Positions 20,172 to 32,220 of a stretch of 64,000 nucleotides of DNA are shown piece by piece; positions within the stretch are counted from its first letter, which is position 1; each line of letters starts with the position of its first letter. The stretch lies in the NCBI GenBank assembly GCA_964019425.1, contig OZ025787.1:1302001-1366000 (forward strand), read 5' to 3'. The notes under the pieces are model-generated. The model made no database searches, had not been told where the DNA came from, and worked only from the letters and a program-made list of their open reading frames with translations. Origin of the DNA: Flectonema sp. DT1601 (lineage: Eukaryota > Euglenozoa > Diplonemea > Diplonemida > Diplonemidae). The translations under genes were made by a program, and so were the position numbers.

Positions 20172-21304
20172 ACAGACTGCTGTTCCAAATGAAAATACTT
20201 ATGGTGATGCCGTTAAGGGTACACCGCACATTTTTTTCTTTCTTTTTTATTTGTTTTGTTTTTGCTGATGAGTACTTTTCAAAGTTCACATTGAGCCACC
20301 ACCATCCCATCAATCGCTTATCATAATAGTCACCTCAGGGTTTGATTTTATGTAATGATGCTTCCTGTTTTTGTCTCTTTGACTCAAGTTTGTTCCTCTC
20401 TGACTGTTTTATCGAAGCGTTTCAAGTGAATTAAATCGTACTGGGGGATCGAGATTTGTTCTCTTTCCCTCAGCAGCATAATCTTTTTTTTGAAAGTTAT
20501 TTATTTTATTGACAAGTAATTAATAAGTTAAACCTACACTCTGCTGTATCACATTATACTCACGACTTATTAAGTAAATTGAATAACTCGATTCCGTATT
20601 GCACTGAATGACGACACGGAAAAAGAGATGTGTGTGCAACTGAGTTAGAAACATTAGTAATAATGTAAAGTCTTGTACGTCATCTGACAGAGTGGTTGCC
20701 TATACTAATATTACCTTTAGTCAACTTGTATCATAACTAACTTTTATTTTAGTTAACTCTTGATGCAATGCAGATATTAAATTCTTCTTATACAAACTGA
20801 AACGTTTAATCCAGCGAGGGGAAGTTTCTTATTTTCTTTTGCTTCAAATCCCCATCAGGATGGAAGCTGCAACAAAACCTGCGTCGAATTTATTGTTTTC
20901 CCATCTACCCAGGTTTTCCCTTTCACCTTTTATTTTGTTTTCTTCTTCTTTTTCCCTTATGGATTCTCTCTGCTACATTTCTGTATGGCACTTCAAGACA
21001 GCGTGCTAATGGGAGGTGATAATTGTTGTTTATTTAACATTCTCCATCCCTTGATTGCTGTAATACGAATGTTTGCGAAGCGCTGTTTTGTGTGTCATCT
21101 CCGCTGGAGGAAATGAAAAAATAGTTAGGGAGACAAAAAGAAAAGAACACTCTTTACTCAAACATTACGTGTTTTTCCTTTGCAGTATTCCTATCAATTA
21201 CTTGGGGTACATAGCACGTTCTATCGATTTTAATGATGTATCATTTCAACGCTTTGCATTATTTATTTCTTACCGACAGCCATACACGCCTCTTCATCAA
21301 TAAA
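20172..21304. other. Array spacer 2
   Basis: Near-identical to spacer 1; small length changes fall in T-runs (for example the ggttttccc versus ggttttttcc stretch near 20912). Same acceptor-like sites before the following start. No additional gene. Confidence 0.7.
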
Positions 21305-22282
21305 ATGTCTGCCATCGCAACCCTTCTTGCCGCCGGAGCTGCCGCGTCATACCAGTGCCCTGGAAGCCCTGCTTTCGTGTACGCCTCATGTGAAGTTACA
21401 GCGATTGTCAAAGGATCATGTAGCCTTGTTGGTGTTGAAATCGCTAACCGTCTTACTGGAGTTGACGGATGGACTGATCCACACAACGGTGGAACCTACA
21501 AGATGACCCAAAACACCTCAACTTCTATCTCTGGACAGAGGGAAACTGGTTCCGCTCCACACACTCCAGGAAAGCACTACACTGACAAGTTCACGTTGAC
21601 TCTGACCCCAATTGATAGCTTCACATGCTCTGTTGCTGCTTGCTCGGAGAGCCAGTCTGCTAGTTTCTTGGACTTCTCAACCAACTACTGTGATGTTCGT
21701 AACCTTTACTGCGGTAGGGCTGATGGATGCACTCCAGTCAGCTTCGACTTCAACAACACCGAGTCATTCGGAGACTGCAAGCAACACGATCCTACTCAGT
21801 GTATTGTGAAGCCACAACCACCTGCAGTAGTTGAGAACTTGAAGGAATCCTACAAGTGCCCTGGATCTCCTCATGCTCTCCATGCTTCATGTGAAGTTAG
21901 CGCCTTGGCCAACGCCACCTGCTTTCAGGTAATGAACGAAGCCAATGCCAGAGCTAACGGAACTAGTGGATGGGTTGACCCTCACCACGGAGGTATCTAC
22001 AGTCTTACTACTGTCACCCCAACTCTTATTGAAGGTACTCACAAGACTGGTAAGTCACCACATTTCACTGACAAGTTCATTCTGACCCTCGCTAATGTAA
22101 ACGGAAAGTGTCAGATTAGTTCTTGTTCAGAATCTCAGGTGACCAGCGTTCTTGACGGATCAACCAACTACTGCAATGTACACAACTTGTACTCAAATGA
22201 CGTGAAGAGTGCCCTGTTCAGTTTCTCTTCAATCGAGTCATTCGGAACCTGTCACGAGCACACAGCTTCTGACTGCCATTAA
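21305..22282 (+). CDS. Cys-rich secreted two-domain protein, array copy 3
   Basis: 325 aa, same protein as copies 1 and 2 by inspection. Its 3' flank (ccattaagggtacaccgcacattttc and the gatgtgtcc stretch) matches copy 1 more closely than copy 2, which has ccgttaag and gatgagtac there. Variants are thus shuffled between neighbouring units rather than following simple order. Confidence 0.93.
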   Translation: MSAIATLLAAGAAASYQCPGSPAFVYASCEVTAIVKGSCSLVGVEIANRLTGVDGWTDPHNGGTYKMTQNTSTSISGQRETGSAPHTPGKHYTDKFTLTLTPIDSFTCSVAACSESQSASFLDFSTNYCDVRNLYCGRADGCTPVSFDFNNTESFGDCKQHDPTQCIVKPQPPAVVENLKESYKCPGSPHALHASCEVSALANATCFQVMNEANARANGTSGWVDPHHGGIYSLTTVTPTLIEGTHKTGKSPHFTDKFILTLANVNGKCQISSCSESQVTSVLDGSTNYCNVHNLYSNDVKSALFSFSSIESFGTCHEHTASDCH

Positions 22283-23416
22283 ACAGACTGCTGTTCCAAA
22301 TGAAAATACTTATGGTGATGCCATTAAGGGTACACCGCACATTTTCTTCTTTCTTTTTTATTTGTTTTGTTTTTGCTGATGTGTCCTTTTCAAAGTTCAC
22401 ATTGAGCCACCACCATCCCATCAATCGCTTATCATAATAGTCACCTCAGGGTTTGATTTTATGTAATGATGCTTCCTGTTTTTGTCTCTTTGACTCAAGT
22501 TTGTTCCTCTCTGACTGTTTTATCGAAGCGTTTCAAGTGAATTAAATCGTACTGGGGGATCGAGATTTGTTCTCTTTCCCTCAGCAGCATAATCTTTTTT
22601 TTGAAAGTTATTTATTTTATTGACAAGTAATTAATAAGTTAAACCTACACTCTGCTGTATCACATTATACTCACGACTTATTAAGTAAATTGAATAACTC
22701 GATTCCGTATTGCACTGAATGACGACACGGAAAAAGAGATGTGTGTGCAACTGAGTTAGAAACATTAGTAATAATGTAAAGTCTTGTACGTCATCTGACA
22801 GAGTGGTTGCCTATACTAATATTACCTTTAGTCAACTTGTATCATAACTAACTTTTATTTTAGTTAACTCTTGATGCAATGCAGATATTAAATTCTTCTT
22901 ATACAAACTGAAACGTTTAATCCAGCGAGGGGAAGTTTCTTATTTTCTTTTGCTTCAAATCCCCATCAGGATGGAAGCTGCAACAAAACCTGCGTCGAAT
23001 TTATTGTTTTCCCATCTACCCAGGTTTTTTCCTTTCACCTTTTATTTTGTTTTCTTCTTCTTTTTCCCTTATGGATTCTCTCTGCTACATTTCTGTATGG
23101 CACTTCAAGACAGCGTGCTAATGGGAGGTGATAATTGTTGTTTATTTAACATTCTCCATCCCTTGATTGCTGTAATACGAATGTTTGCGAAGCGCTGTTT
23201 TGTGTGTCATCTCCGCTGGAGGAAATGAAAAAATAGTTAGGGAGACAAAAAGAAAAGAACACTCTTTACTCAAACATTACGTGTTTTTCCTTTGCAGTAT
23301 TCCTATCAATTACTTGGGGTACATAGCACGTTCTATCGATTTTAATGATGTATCATTTCAACGCTTTGCATTATTTATTTCTTACCGACAGCCATACACG
23401 CCTCTTCATCAATAAA
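22283..23416. other. Array spacer 3
   Basis: Same composition and signals as spacers 1 and 2. No additional gene supported. Confidence 0.7.
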
Positions 23417-24394
23417 ATGTCTGCCATCGCAACCCTTCTTGCCGCCGGAGCTGCCGCGTCATACCAGTGCCCTGGAAGCCCTGCTTTCGTGTACGCCTCA
23501 TGTGAAGTTACAGCGATTGTCAAAGGATCATGTAGCCTTGTTGGTGTTGAAATCGCTAACCGTCTTACTGGAGTTGACGGATGGACTGATCCGCACAACG
23601 GTGGAACCTACAAGATGACCCAAAACACCTCAACTTCTATCTCTGGACAGAGGGAAACTGGTTCCGCTCCACACACTCCAGGAAAGCACTACACTGACAA
23701 GTTCACGTTGACTCTGACCCCAATTGATAGCTTCACATGCTCTGTTGCTGCTTGCTCGGAGAGCCAGTCTGCTAGTTTCTTGGACTTCTCAACCAACTAC
23801 TGTGATGTTCGTAACCTTTACTGCGGTAGGGCTGATGGATGCACTCCAGTCAGCTTCGACTTCAACAACACCGAGTCATTCGGAGACTGCAAGCAACACG
23901 ATCCTACTCAGTGTATTGTGAAGCCACAACCACCTGCAGTAGTTGAGAACTTGAAGGAATCCTACAAGTGCCCTGGATCTCCTCATGCTCTCCATGCTTC
24001 ATGTGAAGTTAGCGCCTTGGCCAACGCCACCTGCTTTCAGGTAATGAACGAAGCCAATGCCAGAGCTAACGGAACTAGTGGATGGGTTGACCCTCACCAC
24101 GGAGGTATCTACAGTCTTACTACTGTCACCCCAACTCTTATTGAAGGTACTCACAAGACTGGTAAGTCACCACATTACACTGACAAGTTCATTCTGACCC
24201 TCGCTAATGTAAACGGAAAGTGTCAGATTAGTTCTTGTTCAGAATCTCAGGTGACCAGCATCCTTGACGGATCAACCAACTACTGCAATGTACACAACTT
24301 GTACTCAAATGACGTGAAGAGTGCCCTGTTCAGTTTCTCTTCAATCGAGTCATTCGGAACCTGTCACGAGCACACAGCTTCTGACTGCCATTAA
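23417..24394 (+). CDS. Cys-rich secreted two-domain protein, array copy 4
   Basis: 325 aa. It differs from copies 1-3 at two residues in domain 2: HYTDKF instead of HFTDKF, and TSILDG instead of TSVLDG. The Tyr restores the residue present at the same place in domain 1 (HYTDKF). The 3' flank departs from the other units after ~24450, so this is the terminal unit. Same signal peptide and cysteine pattern. Confidence 0.93.
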   Translation: MSAIATLLAAGAAASYQCPGSPAFVYASCEVTAIVKGSCSLVGVEIANRLTGVDGWTDPHNGGTYKMTQNTSTSISGQRETGSAPHTPGKHYTDKFTLTLTPIDSFTCSVAACSESQSASFLDFSTNYCDVRNLYCGRADGCTPVSFDFNNTESFGDCKQHDPTQCIVKPQPPAVVENLKESYKCPGSPHALHASCEVSALANATCFQVMNEANARANGTSGWVDPHHGGIYSLTTVTPTLIEGTHKTGKSPHYTDKFILTLANVNGKCQISSCSESQVTSILDGSTNYCNVHNLYSNDVKSALFSFSSIESFGTCHEHTASDCH

Positions 24395-24973
24395 ACAGAC
24401 TGCTGTTCCAAATGAAAATACTTATGGTGATGCCGTTAAGGGTACACCGAGTAATTTCGTTTATATTTTAAGTTTTGTTCTGCTGATGTGTCCTTTTTAA
24501 AGTTCACATTGAGCCACCGCTTCCCATCCAGCAGTAATCATTGAAGTCACTTCAGGTTTGATTTTATGTACTGAAGTTCCCCGTGACGCATATTTCTTCC
24601 TCTCTGATTGTTTTATCGTAGCGTTTCAAGTGAATTAAATCGTACTGGGGGAGCGAGCTTTGCTCTCCCTCCCTCACCAGCATAATTTCCGTAGCTTTGC
24701 GTTGTTTGTGAAGAGTATTGAAAAGAAAAAAAGAGAAAAAAGGAAGGAGAAGATGAATCTTTTAGTGTTATTATCCACACTTCGAGTCTCTCAGTAAGAA
24801 AATATGAATCAAATAAGAAGCTAACAACTGACGGGTAGACAATGAGTGATATTTGACCGTTCTGTAAGCTTGCATGTTCGTTATTTAAATAGAGATTATA
24901 TTATTAATTTTCTTTTTTTTTTGAAAAAACAGTGTCATCACCTTTCAACAAAATATTCAAGAAAAAAAAAAAA
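24395..24973. other. Diverged end of the array and leader of AHP3
   Basis: Up to ~24690 this is an older, diverged version of the array 3' flank (shared stretch around gcgtttcaagtgaattaaat). After that it is unrelated AT-rich sequence. An acceptor-like aaaaacag (ending ~24931) and an A-run precede the AHP3 start. Confidence 0.65.
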
Positions 24974-26051
24974 ATGAGTTTTCAGCTAAAGCCAGTAATT
25001 GATGCGGTTCAGTCCCGCTGCACGACTGCCGTTGACACGGCTCAGGAAGCTCTTACATCCGGGAGGGCTGAAGTTAATTCGGTATGTGAAGATGATTTAT
25101 TTTTCTCGCGTTATTACGATCGTCTGAACATATGCAAACAACACCCAACAGAGATACGCTCAGCTAAAGGAGAACGCAACCACTGAGAAGGTTAAGGAAA
25201 ACTACGAGCATATGATTGTAGAGGTAAAGACTCGATTGGATTCCCTCCTGAACCTGATGAAGGAGTTGGTGGAGGCAACACAGACGGAGGCGAAGACTTT
25301 CGAGAGATCGAAGGAGGCTCTTGACGCGGCACAGAAAAAGGTGCAATTGCTGATTGTGAAATTCGAAGCCCTGCTGAAGGATCTACAGAAGAAGATGGGG
25401 GAGGTGTACGTAGCGTACATTCCAGAAGAGCGCAGACAGGAGATCAACAAGTTCCTTGAGGGAGCGACGAAGCAACTTAGCGAGGGACTCCTTCAGGTGA
25501 AGGATGTGTACAAAGAAAAGGAGCTTCAGGGAGTTGCGCAGTTCGGGAAGGTCGTGGAGTGGGCGAGTGAGAAGTCGAACGAGGTGCAGACGAAAGTGTC
25601 GGAACTGACCGACGAACACGTGAAGCCGAGGTTCGAATCTGCGAAGGAGGTTCTGACCAACTACTCTCCAGATGCAATGGAGAAGGCGAATGAGGGATTC
25701 TCTGCGTTGATGGACGAGGAGCAGACTTACTTTGCGAGATTGACTGCATTCCTCTACATCATCTTTCAGGCAGTAATTGCTCTTGCAACTACCAAGCCTG
25801 TTCCAGAGGAATCAACCGAAGAAATTTGTGAAGAAATGGGATCTGTAAGAAGTACTATACCTGAACCTATCGAAGAAGAAGCAACGGTGTCAGCAGAAAA
25901 CACTGAAGAACAGCAAGAAGAAGAACAACAAGAGTTTGAAATCCAAGAGAAGCCTGTTGGTGTATGTGACTCCCCTGTTGGTTCTGAGGACGGTGCCAAG
26001 AAGAGTCCGGACAGCGCGCCTAAAACACCAAAAACTTCAACTCATTCGTAA
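24974..26051 (+). CDS. AHP3: amphipathic-helix protein with long acidic tail, family member 3
   Basis: Exons 24974-25081 and 25152-26051 (intron 70 nt, phase 0) encode 335 aa. The first exon (MSFQLKPVIDAVQSRCTTAV onward, 36 codons) is specific to this copy. The core 25152-~25753 matches AHP1 without a difference I can see, including silent sites. Divergence begins inside the hydrophobic segment (LYIIFQAVIALATT). The tail is about 80 residues, strongly acidic (EQQEEEQQEFEIQEKP), and ends TPKTSTHS. With AHP2 it brackets the four-unit secreted-protein array. Function unknown; membrane or lipid-surface association is inferred. Confidence 0.87.
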
Positions 26052-27798
26052 ACGTGACTTCAAACTAAGAATATCAATTTTTTGATCCGTCTTTTTATCT
26101 GTTTGTATTCGTACGACCCAACGAACTGCCCTTATGTCCTCCCAGAGGTTTCACTCAACACGGTACTCCCTGCGCGTCTTCGCGGAGTAGTAATGTTTAG
26201 TTTAACGCCAGTAAACGAAGAGCAACACGGAAGCATGTGAACAAAATAAGAAGAAAAAAGCTATGCAGAAAAGAAAGAAAAAAAAAAAAAAAAAATTGTG
26301 TTTTTTTTTAGTTTCGTTTTCTTTAAGAAGTTACGATGACGATGTTATTTAAGGAAATCTGCTGCAAAAAAAAAGAAAAAATCGATTTCCCAGAGCGACT
26401 GTTGCGTAGCCCTTGTTGACATCACTACTATGATGTGGTCTTATTTGTGATTTTTTGGTTGTGTCCTTTACAACTAGCATGTGATTCTCATTCCCTCTAT
26501 ATTCACAACATATATTCTTGAAAAACGAAAAGAAAGAAAAAAAGGAAAACGAACTAACAGTTTACACGTATCAGTATCTTTTAAATTATTTCTTGACGAA
26601 GGTAACTTCATGCAAGAATATTAAAAGAAAGCACTGTCAAACAAGGGTTATCCCTGATAAGCAGAATAAAGAATTTTTTTTTTTTTTTTTTGGGTAAATA
26701 TGAAAAAAAACTAATATTTGCCGAATAAGAAAGAAAAAAAAAAAGAGTAGTCTCGAATTGTCTCTCTCATTACATTGCAGGCTGTGGCAGAGATTGTTTT
26801 CTGCTTTGGGTGAATTCGTTGAGCAGGATAAGGCAGTAGACCTAATCCCGTTTTAAATTTTTTATTGTTACTAGCCATATTGGCATTTTTCGTCTTCCTC
26901 ATCTATCCTTGAAGCGATATACGAATTCATCGATAATATGACAATGTCTGTTTGAGAACAAATCAATCTACGTCTCCCACCCCTCGTTTTTTTTTCCCCT
27001 CCATTTCTACGGGTGTGCAGATCACTTCTTAGTACGTAAGCATGCAGCTCTTATTCTCAAGGCGGGTCTTGATACAAAATATTAGGTACACTACGGTTCT
27101 CTCTTTTTTTTTTTTTTTTTTTTTTTTGTTAGACTGAATAGCGACGGAGTCTATTTGTTCGTCAGCTGCCAGTAGTAAGGATGTGGGTTGGAAAAAACTT
27201 TTTTTTTGAAAGAGTTTTTGTAAAAACATTCTAATGTCAAAAAAAAAAAGAAAAAAAAAAAAAAAAACAAGAAGTAAACTACTGTTCTGGAAACCCCCAA
27301 TATTTTCTTAATCAGGCTTTTTTTGCCCAGCAAGAAAAAAGCTGCTGCGAGCGTCACCCGTCCCTCAAATTATTTGTTGCGTTTCTTGGTAGCATCGCAT
27401 GTGTTGTGTTCTTCCTTTGTGAATATTGTTCCGAATAAATTCTCTTACATCATAATTAAACTCTCTCACTATTTTCCCCATTCACTTCGCTTTAAGAATA
27501 CAGTATCAAAATTATCCCCTTCGTTGTTGAAGACGTGTTTTTTACAAAGCGACAGGAGTGTAACGATGACACCTTTATTTTGGGTTTGTTTTTTTGGTTA
27601 CACCAAACTAACTAAAGTGGCTAGTACTAACTTAATACTAACAAAACTGCTATCTCTCGACTGTGAAAATTACAAGCAGAGCTTTGTAACACGTTACTTC
27701 TGAAGACTCTGTACCCTAAGGTACGTCACTAGTGAGAAAAAAAAAAAAAAAGAAAAAAAAACTTTATGTTCCTTCGTTTAGCATGTGCGAACTGTCTG

Positions 27799-27829
<31 letters not shown>

Positions 27830-30649
27830 CTGTAGCAGCAGAGAAAAAAAAAAAAAAAAAACTAAACTAATCTAGTCTAATAGGGTTTAATTATTTTTTC
27901 TTTTTTATATTATATTATGCTTTTGGTTTCGTCGTACATCGCGCCCCCCTGTAAAAAAAAAAGATTCAACTATGAGTCTGCAGTAAATTTTTATCATCTG
28001 TTTTTGGTTTAGTGAGTTGGGGTTTTAACGTAATATTCTTGTTTTTATTTTATTTTTTGTTTGGATTCTTCAGCCCTCTGTTTGGATCCACGACAAAGTG
28101 TATAGCTTAGATTCGTGGTTTCCTAGTACAGAAAGAAAACAAGTGGCATGAGCAGTGGGAAACATGCCCTCGGTACGCTGTTTTTGAACTTTCAATATTT
28201 CCTTTTTTTTATTTTTATTATATTCAGATGTGGTCTAGTGAGTTGTAATTTCTTGCTGTCTGGTAGAAATTTTTTTTTTTTGAAGATCGCATGATTAAGG
28301 CCGGATGACTTAACAGAGAACGAATGGCCAGGACCCTCCCTTTTTCGTTTTCCCCATTCTTCTTTTGCTGTTCCTTTTTGCTCTGACGGCGTGATTTCTT
28401 GTTTCATGCGACGACATGCTTGAGAGTTAAAAAAAAAATGAAAAAAAAACTGTTCTCCAAACCTCCCGCCTACAGACGTCTGTCTGATCCCAAGATAAGC
28501 CAAGAAAAGTTAACAGATGTTGCTGAAGGCTGTTGTTATTCTGGCTCAATTCCCCTTTCCAAGGCTTTTTACCACATCCTTGATTAAGATTTTATTTTAT
28601 TTTATTTTATTTATTTTTTTTACACTAACTGTTGTAGGTTTCTTCTTGAATTCTTTTTATTTTTTTTCCTTTTTTGAATTCTAAAAATCTCGTTCCTTAC
28701 GGAGAGTGAATTTTATTTTTTTTTTAAATTTTTTACCACCACCAACTTTTATCTATATATCTTGTTTTCCCCCTCACTGGAATCACTTTACTGATTTTGA
28801 ATGCTATTTCGTTCTTTCACCTGGTATTTTACAAATTACAATATAATCTAAACTATATTTCAATCCCTATTCCCTCGCCCTAATCTGCAGGCGATTCGAT
28901 TTTTCTTTCCTTTCTATCTTCGCAGACTGGCTTTCTAAGTGCCATGCTTGCAATTTCTTTTCTTGAAAAAATAACTTTTATTACGGCAAATAAATACTTT
29001 GTCATGCTTGCTTTCTTGAGGAAAAAGGAGAAGACAACTAATAATATGGAAGGTCTTTATTTTTACATTGGAACGTATTTGTTCCCTTGTAGTGTGAGAA
29101 AAAGACTGTAGTTAATTATTATCATCTTTAGTTTCCTTGTTTTCTTTATTACTATTTTTTTTTTTTTTTTTTTTTTAATGTTTCACCTTTATAATAGGGG
29201 AACAAAAAAAAAAAAAAAAAAAAAAAAAAAACCCCTTCAGCGTTGTGATTGACAGTTGAGATTTCTTTTTTTTTTTTTTAAAAATAGGTTTATTTTGTTT
29301 TTGTTAACGAGCAAAGCTTGATCAACCACTTGTATATGGGACAATTACAAATGCATGCTGTACGCATTGGAACTCCAGAATATATAAATCTCTTTTTACG
29401 AAGTCATTCGTTTGTGGAAGTTAACAACCCACATGGTTATCATCATGTATGATCCTTCCTTATTGTTCTTTTTTAATTACCTTTTGTTGAAAAGGAGAAT
29501 TTTTGATTAGTGTTTTTACGGTATACTGATTTCTAATGTGGTATATAATAAATAAATAAATATTATTAAGTAAATTAGTTGAATGTGTAGTATCTCTACA
29601 CAGTAGACGGAATCCGTGGAGGGATATATTTTTTTTAACAAAAAAAAAAAAAAAAAAAGGGGAGTGACTCTCCGCCCCATCGGAGCGAGATAAAATGTTT
29701 ATTCAAAAAAAAAAAAAAAAAAAAAAAAAACGGAAAAAATAAAATAAGTTTAAAAAAAAAGCTATCCCGAGATGGCAATTTTTTTTTTTTTTTTTTATTT
29801 TAAATTTTATTATCACAGTTGGTTATTAGCATTTAGAAACGTTTAGTATCTCTAATGGGGTCGAAGCCGTATACTGTCAGAATGGTAGTCGTGTGTATGG
29901 GAAATTGGCTCGCCTCACACATTCTTTTTGTTTTGTTATACATTACTGAAATATACAGTTCTGAAGGAAAAGGGCTGTCTCCTTTTTCCTTACACAGAAG
30001 TATGACTTGTGGACGAAACAAATAATGAGGTCTTCTTAAAGCTGTCAGGATATTCCTTTTTTTGAGTTTTCACACTCATGTTAGAAAGGAGGGTGGAATT
30101 TTTCTTTCTTTTTTTTTTCTTGTTGGTCTTGTTTTTCTTTTTTATTTTCCTTCTCACACATTTTTGTCCTTGTTGTTACCTTTTTTGTTGTTGTATTTGC
30201 GTGTGTCCGCTGCGTTACTTTCCCAAACTCTCCACAATCTAAAAAAGGGAATAAACCTTTCTCTACTTGCATACCTCTCTATTTTTTTTTCCGTTTGTTT
30301 CTTTCATTTCCTTCATTCTTTTCTTTTTTTCAATAACTCTGAAGGGAATTACTACAGATCGAGTCTGTTTAAAAAAAAAAAAAAATACACTTTTTCTTTT
30401 TTTTTTCTCCTCTCGTTCACCCTCCTCAATTCAGAATTCACTAACAATGCGTGAAGTTCGGTTAACTCTCGTAAGTAGTAACTTGAGACTAAGTTGAGCA
30501 TTACTACGGTCACTGTATCCTTAGCAGAATAAGGTTGCGTTTTTACAATGCGTATGTTGTCTTTTTGATGAGGGGAAAATATGTTGGGTTTTTGTGATGC
30601 AAAGTTAATTTTTCATTTAATGAGCAGCCTAACCCTACAAATAAAAACA
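26052..30649. other. 4.6-kb intergenic, homopolymer-rich, no gene seen
   Basis: Many A/T runs (for example 26279-26295, 27103-27126, 27801-27824, 29157-29177, 29203-29231, 29706-29730). The longest frame (27323-27703) begins at TTG and has no domain pattern. A short inverted repeat gtgtag-tatct-ctacac lies at ~29585-29601. No tRNA or rRNA recognised. Confidence 0.55.
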
Positions 30650-31273
30650 ATGGCCACGACATCCGCCACTGCTTCCTACGAGACTGTAGTGAAGAATATA
30701 AATGAAAAATTGGAGGTTTTAATGACTGTGCTCAACGAATTGGTTGAAGCCGCAAAGAAAGAAGAAAAAACCCTTGAGGAAACAGCCATTGCTGCGGGAG
30801 AACAAATTAAGAAATTAATGGCGAAGTGCGAGGGAGTTTTGAAGGAATTGTTATCGAGGTTAAACGATTTATATATAAAAACAATACCAGATGACCAAAA
30901 AGAAGTAATAAATAAAACAATAGAATCAGCCAAAGAACGAGTTACTAAGGGTCTCCTACAGGTAGAAGACGCTTTCAAAACAGGAGGAGAAGCTGGTCTG
31001 GCACAGTACGACAAGGTAAGCGAATGGACGAACGATATTAAAAAACAAATCGGACCTGGTATGGAAGCGGCCCGTGACTATCTCACATCGTATTCTCCAT
31101 CCGCAATGGAAAAAGCCAGCGAAGCAGTTGCAGTCTTCTCCAACAACCAATTAGGTTTCGCAAACAAGCTAACATGCAGCATTCAACTTCTGTTTGCAGC
31201 TCTTTGGATATTATTTACGACGGCATTCAATACTTTTACAAACAGAAACAATACACAAAAAAAAAACGAATAG
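30650..31273 (+). CDS. AHP4: divergent amphipathic-helix protein, family member 4
   Basis: 207 aa from ATG 30650 (MATTSATASYETVVKNINEK). It aligns along its length with the AHP core: VLNELVEAAKKEEKTLEETA versus LMKELVEATQTEAKTFERSK; GLLQVEDAFK versus GLLQVKDVYK; and LTSYSPSAMEKASE versus LTNYSPDAMEKANE, plus a C-terminal hydrophobic segment (LTCSIQLLFAALWILFTTAF). It uses A-ending codons (AAA, GAA), unlike the G/C-ending core of AHP1-3. It is not part of their homogenised group. An acceptor-like gagcag lies 22 nt upstream, so the more upstream in-frame ATG (30581) is less likely. Confidence 0.86.
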   Translation: MATTSATASYETVVKNINEKLEVLMTVLNELVEAAKKEEKTLEETAIAAGEQIKKLMAKCEGVLKELLSRLNDLYIKTIPDDQKEVINKTIESAKERVTKGLLQVEDAFKTGGEAGLAQYDKVSEWTNDIKKQIGPGMEAARDYLTSYSPSAMEKASEAVAVFSNNQLGFANKLTCSIQLLFAALWILFTTAFNTFTNRNNTQKKNE

Positions 31274-32220
31274 TACCCTATCCCTTATTCTTATAAATGT
31301 TTTACTTTGTGTTAAATAGATAGTTAGTATCAGACCTCTTTAGTGTCTGACGACTCTCTTTAATAAATATCAGCGTACCATTGTCGGAAGTCCCAGACCT
31401 TATTCTTTGGAAGCTGTCATGTTTTAGTTTAATTTTATCCACAGTCAAGAGCCATATCTCTGTTTGTTGGATTTCATCTGTTGTATCGTTTTTTTTTTTT
31501 TTTTTTTCCCCCTTTTTTTTGTAATCAGCGCGAGTGCATGTTGTCCTGCTCAAGTCTGTCTGAGGTCATTACGACTGCAGCCTTATTCTTTTCTATTTGC
31601 AATTTCAGTTGTGATTTTTTTTTTTCATTGAAAAATCACACGGAGAAAAAAAAAAAAAAAAAGAAAAAAACGTTGTAGTTTTTTTCTCTTTAGGACAATT
31701 AAAAAACCCACATAGTCAACTGTTCCTCTATCAAAATCCGTAACATCCCTCCCTGTGGTCACTGTGTCATAGATTCCTAATGCTTGTGTTAGATAACTTT
31801 GATAACAATACATATGTTTATATTATTATAAATATGCACAAACAGTTCGGCCCTTCATTAAACCCTCCTTTTCCTATAGCCTCAAGAAAAGAAAAAAAGT
31901 ATCAATTTACCTTTACTTCCCATGGTTAGTTAAACAGCTAAGACGAACGAAGATTTTTGTTTCCTTTTTTTTTTTTTTTTGTTTGTTTCTGGAGACAGAA
32001 ATAAAAAAAACTTTTTTCTTTTTTTTTTTTTTTTTTAATTACTCAACTCTACTGGTATAACTGAACAGAAAAAATGTTTCGTTGTGACGTGAAAAGGTTG
32101 CGAGTTGTTTGCTTTTTTTTTTTTTTAAAACTCAAAAAAAAGATTAATATTTACAACTGGTTCCGAGTAATGTTTTTTTTCCTTTCAGAAAAACATCAAA
32201 AAAAAAAACCAACTCATATC
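31274..32220. other. Intergenic with probable leader exon/intron of the next gene
   Basis: T- and A-runs near 31489-31507, 31647-31669 and 31965-32037. A tttcag acceptor near 32190 precedes the next start. Upstream open sequence from ATG 32074 crosses a T-run and reads as intron. Confidence 0.55.

Larger units (their letters stand above)
16437..24690 (+). repeat. Tandem array of four ~2.11-kb units, each with one secreted-protein gene
   Basis: Gene starts at 17082, 19194, 21305 and 23417 give periods of 2112, 2111 and 2112 nt. The three internal spacers (18060-19193, 20172-21304, 22283-23416) are near-identical to one another, with only scattered substitutions and 1-2-nt length changes visible. 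The left edge (16437-17081) is a diverged version of the spacer with two extra stretches (about 16741-16866 and 16920-17015). The right edge diverges abruptly after ~24450 but stays recognisable to ~24690. Units this alike point to recent amplification or ongoing gene conversion. Confidence 0.95.

Noticed and set aside
26870-26895. tagccat...ggc stretch resembling a dinoflagellate/perkinsid spliced-leader sequence
   Set aside because: Only a short core is similar; the donor site after the leader and the expected downstream RNA structure are missing.
27323-27703. 126-aa plus-strand open frame in the 26-30.6 kb gap
   Set aside because: It starts at TTG, has no domain pattern, and lies in homopolymer-rich DNA without acceptor context.
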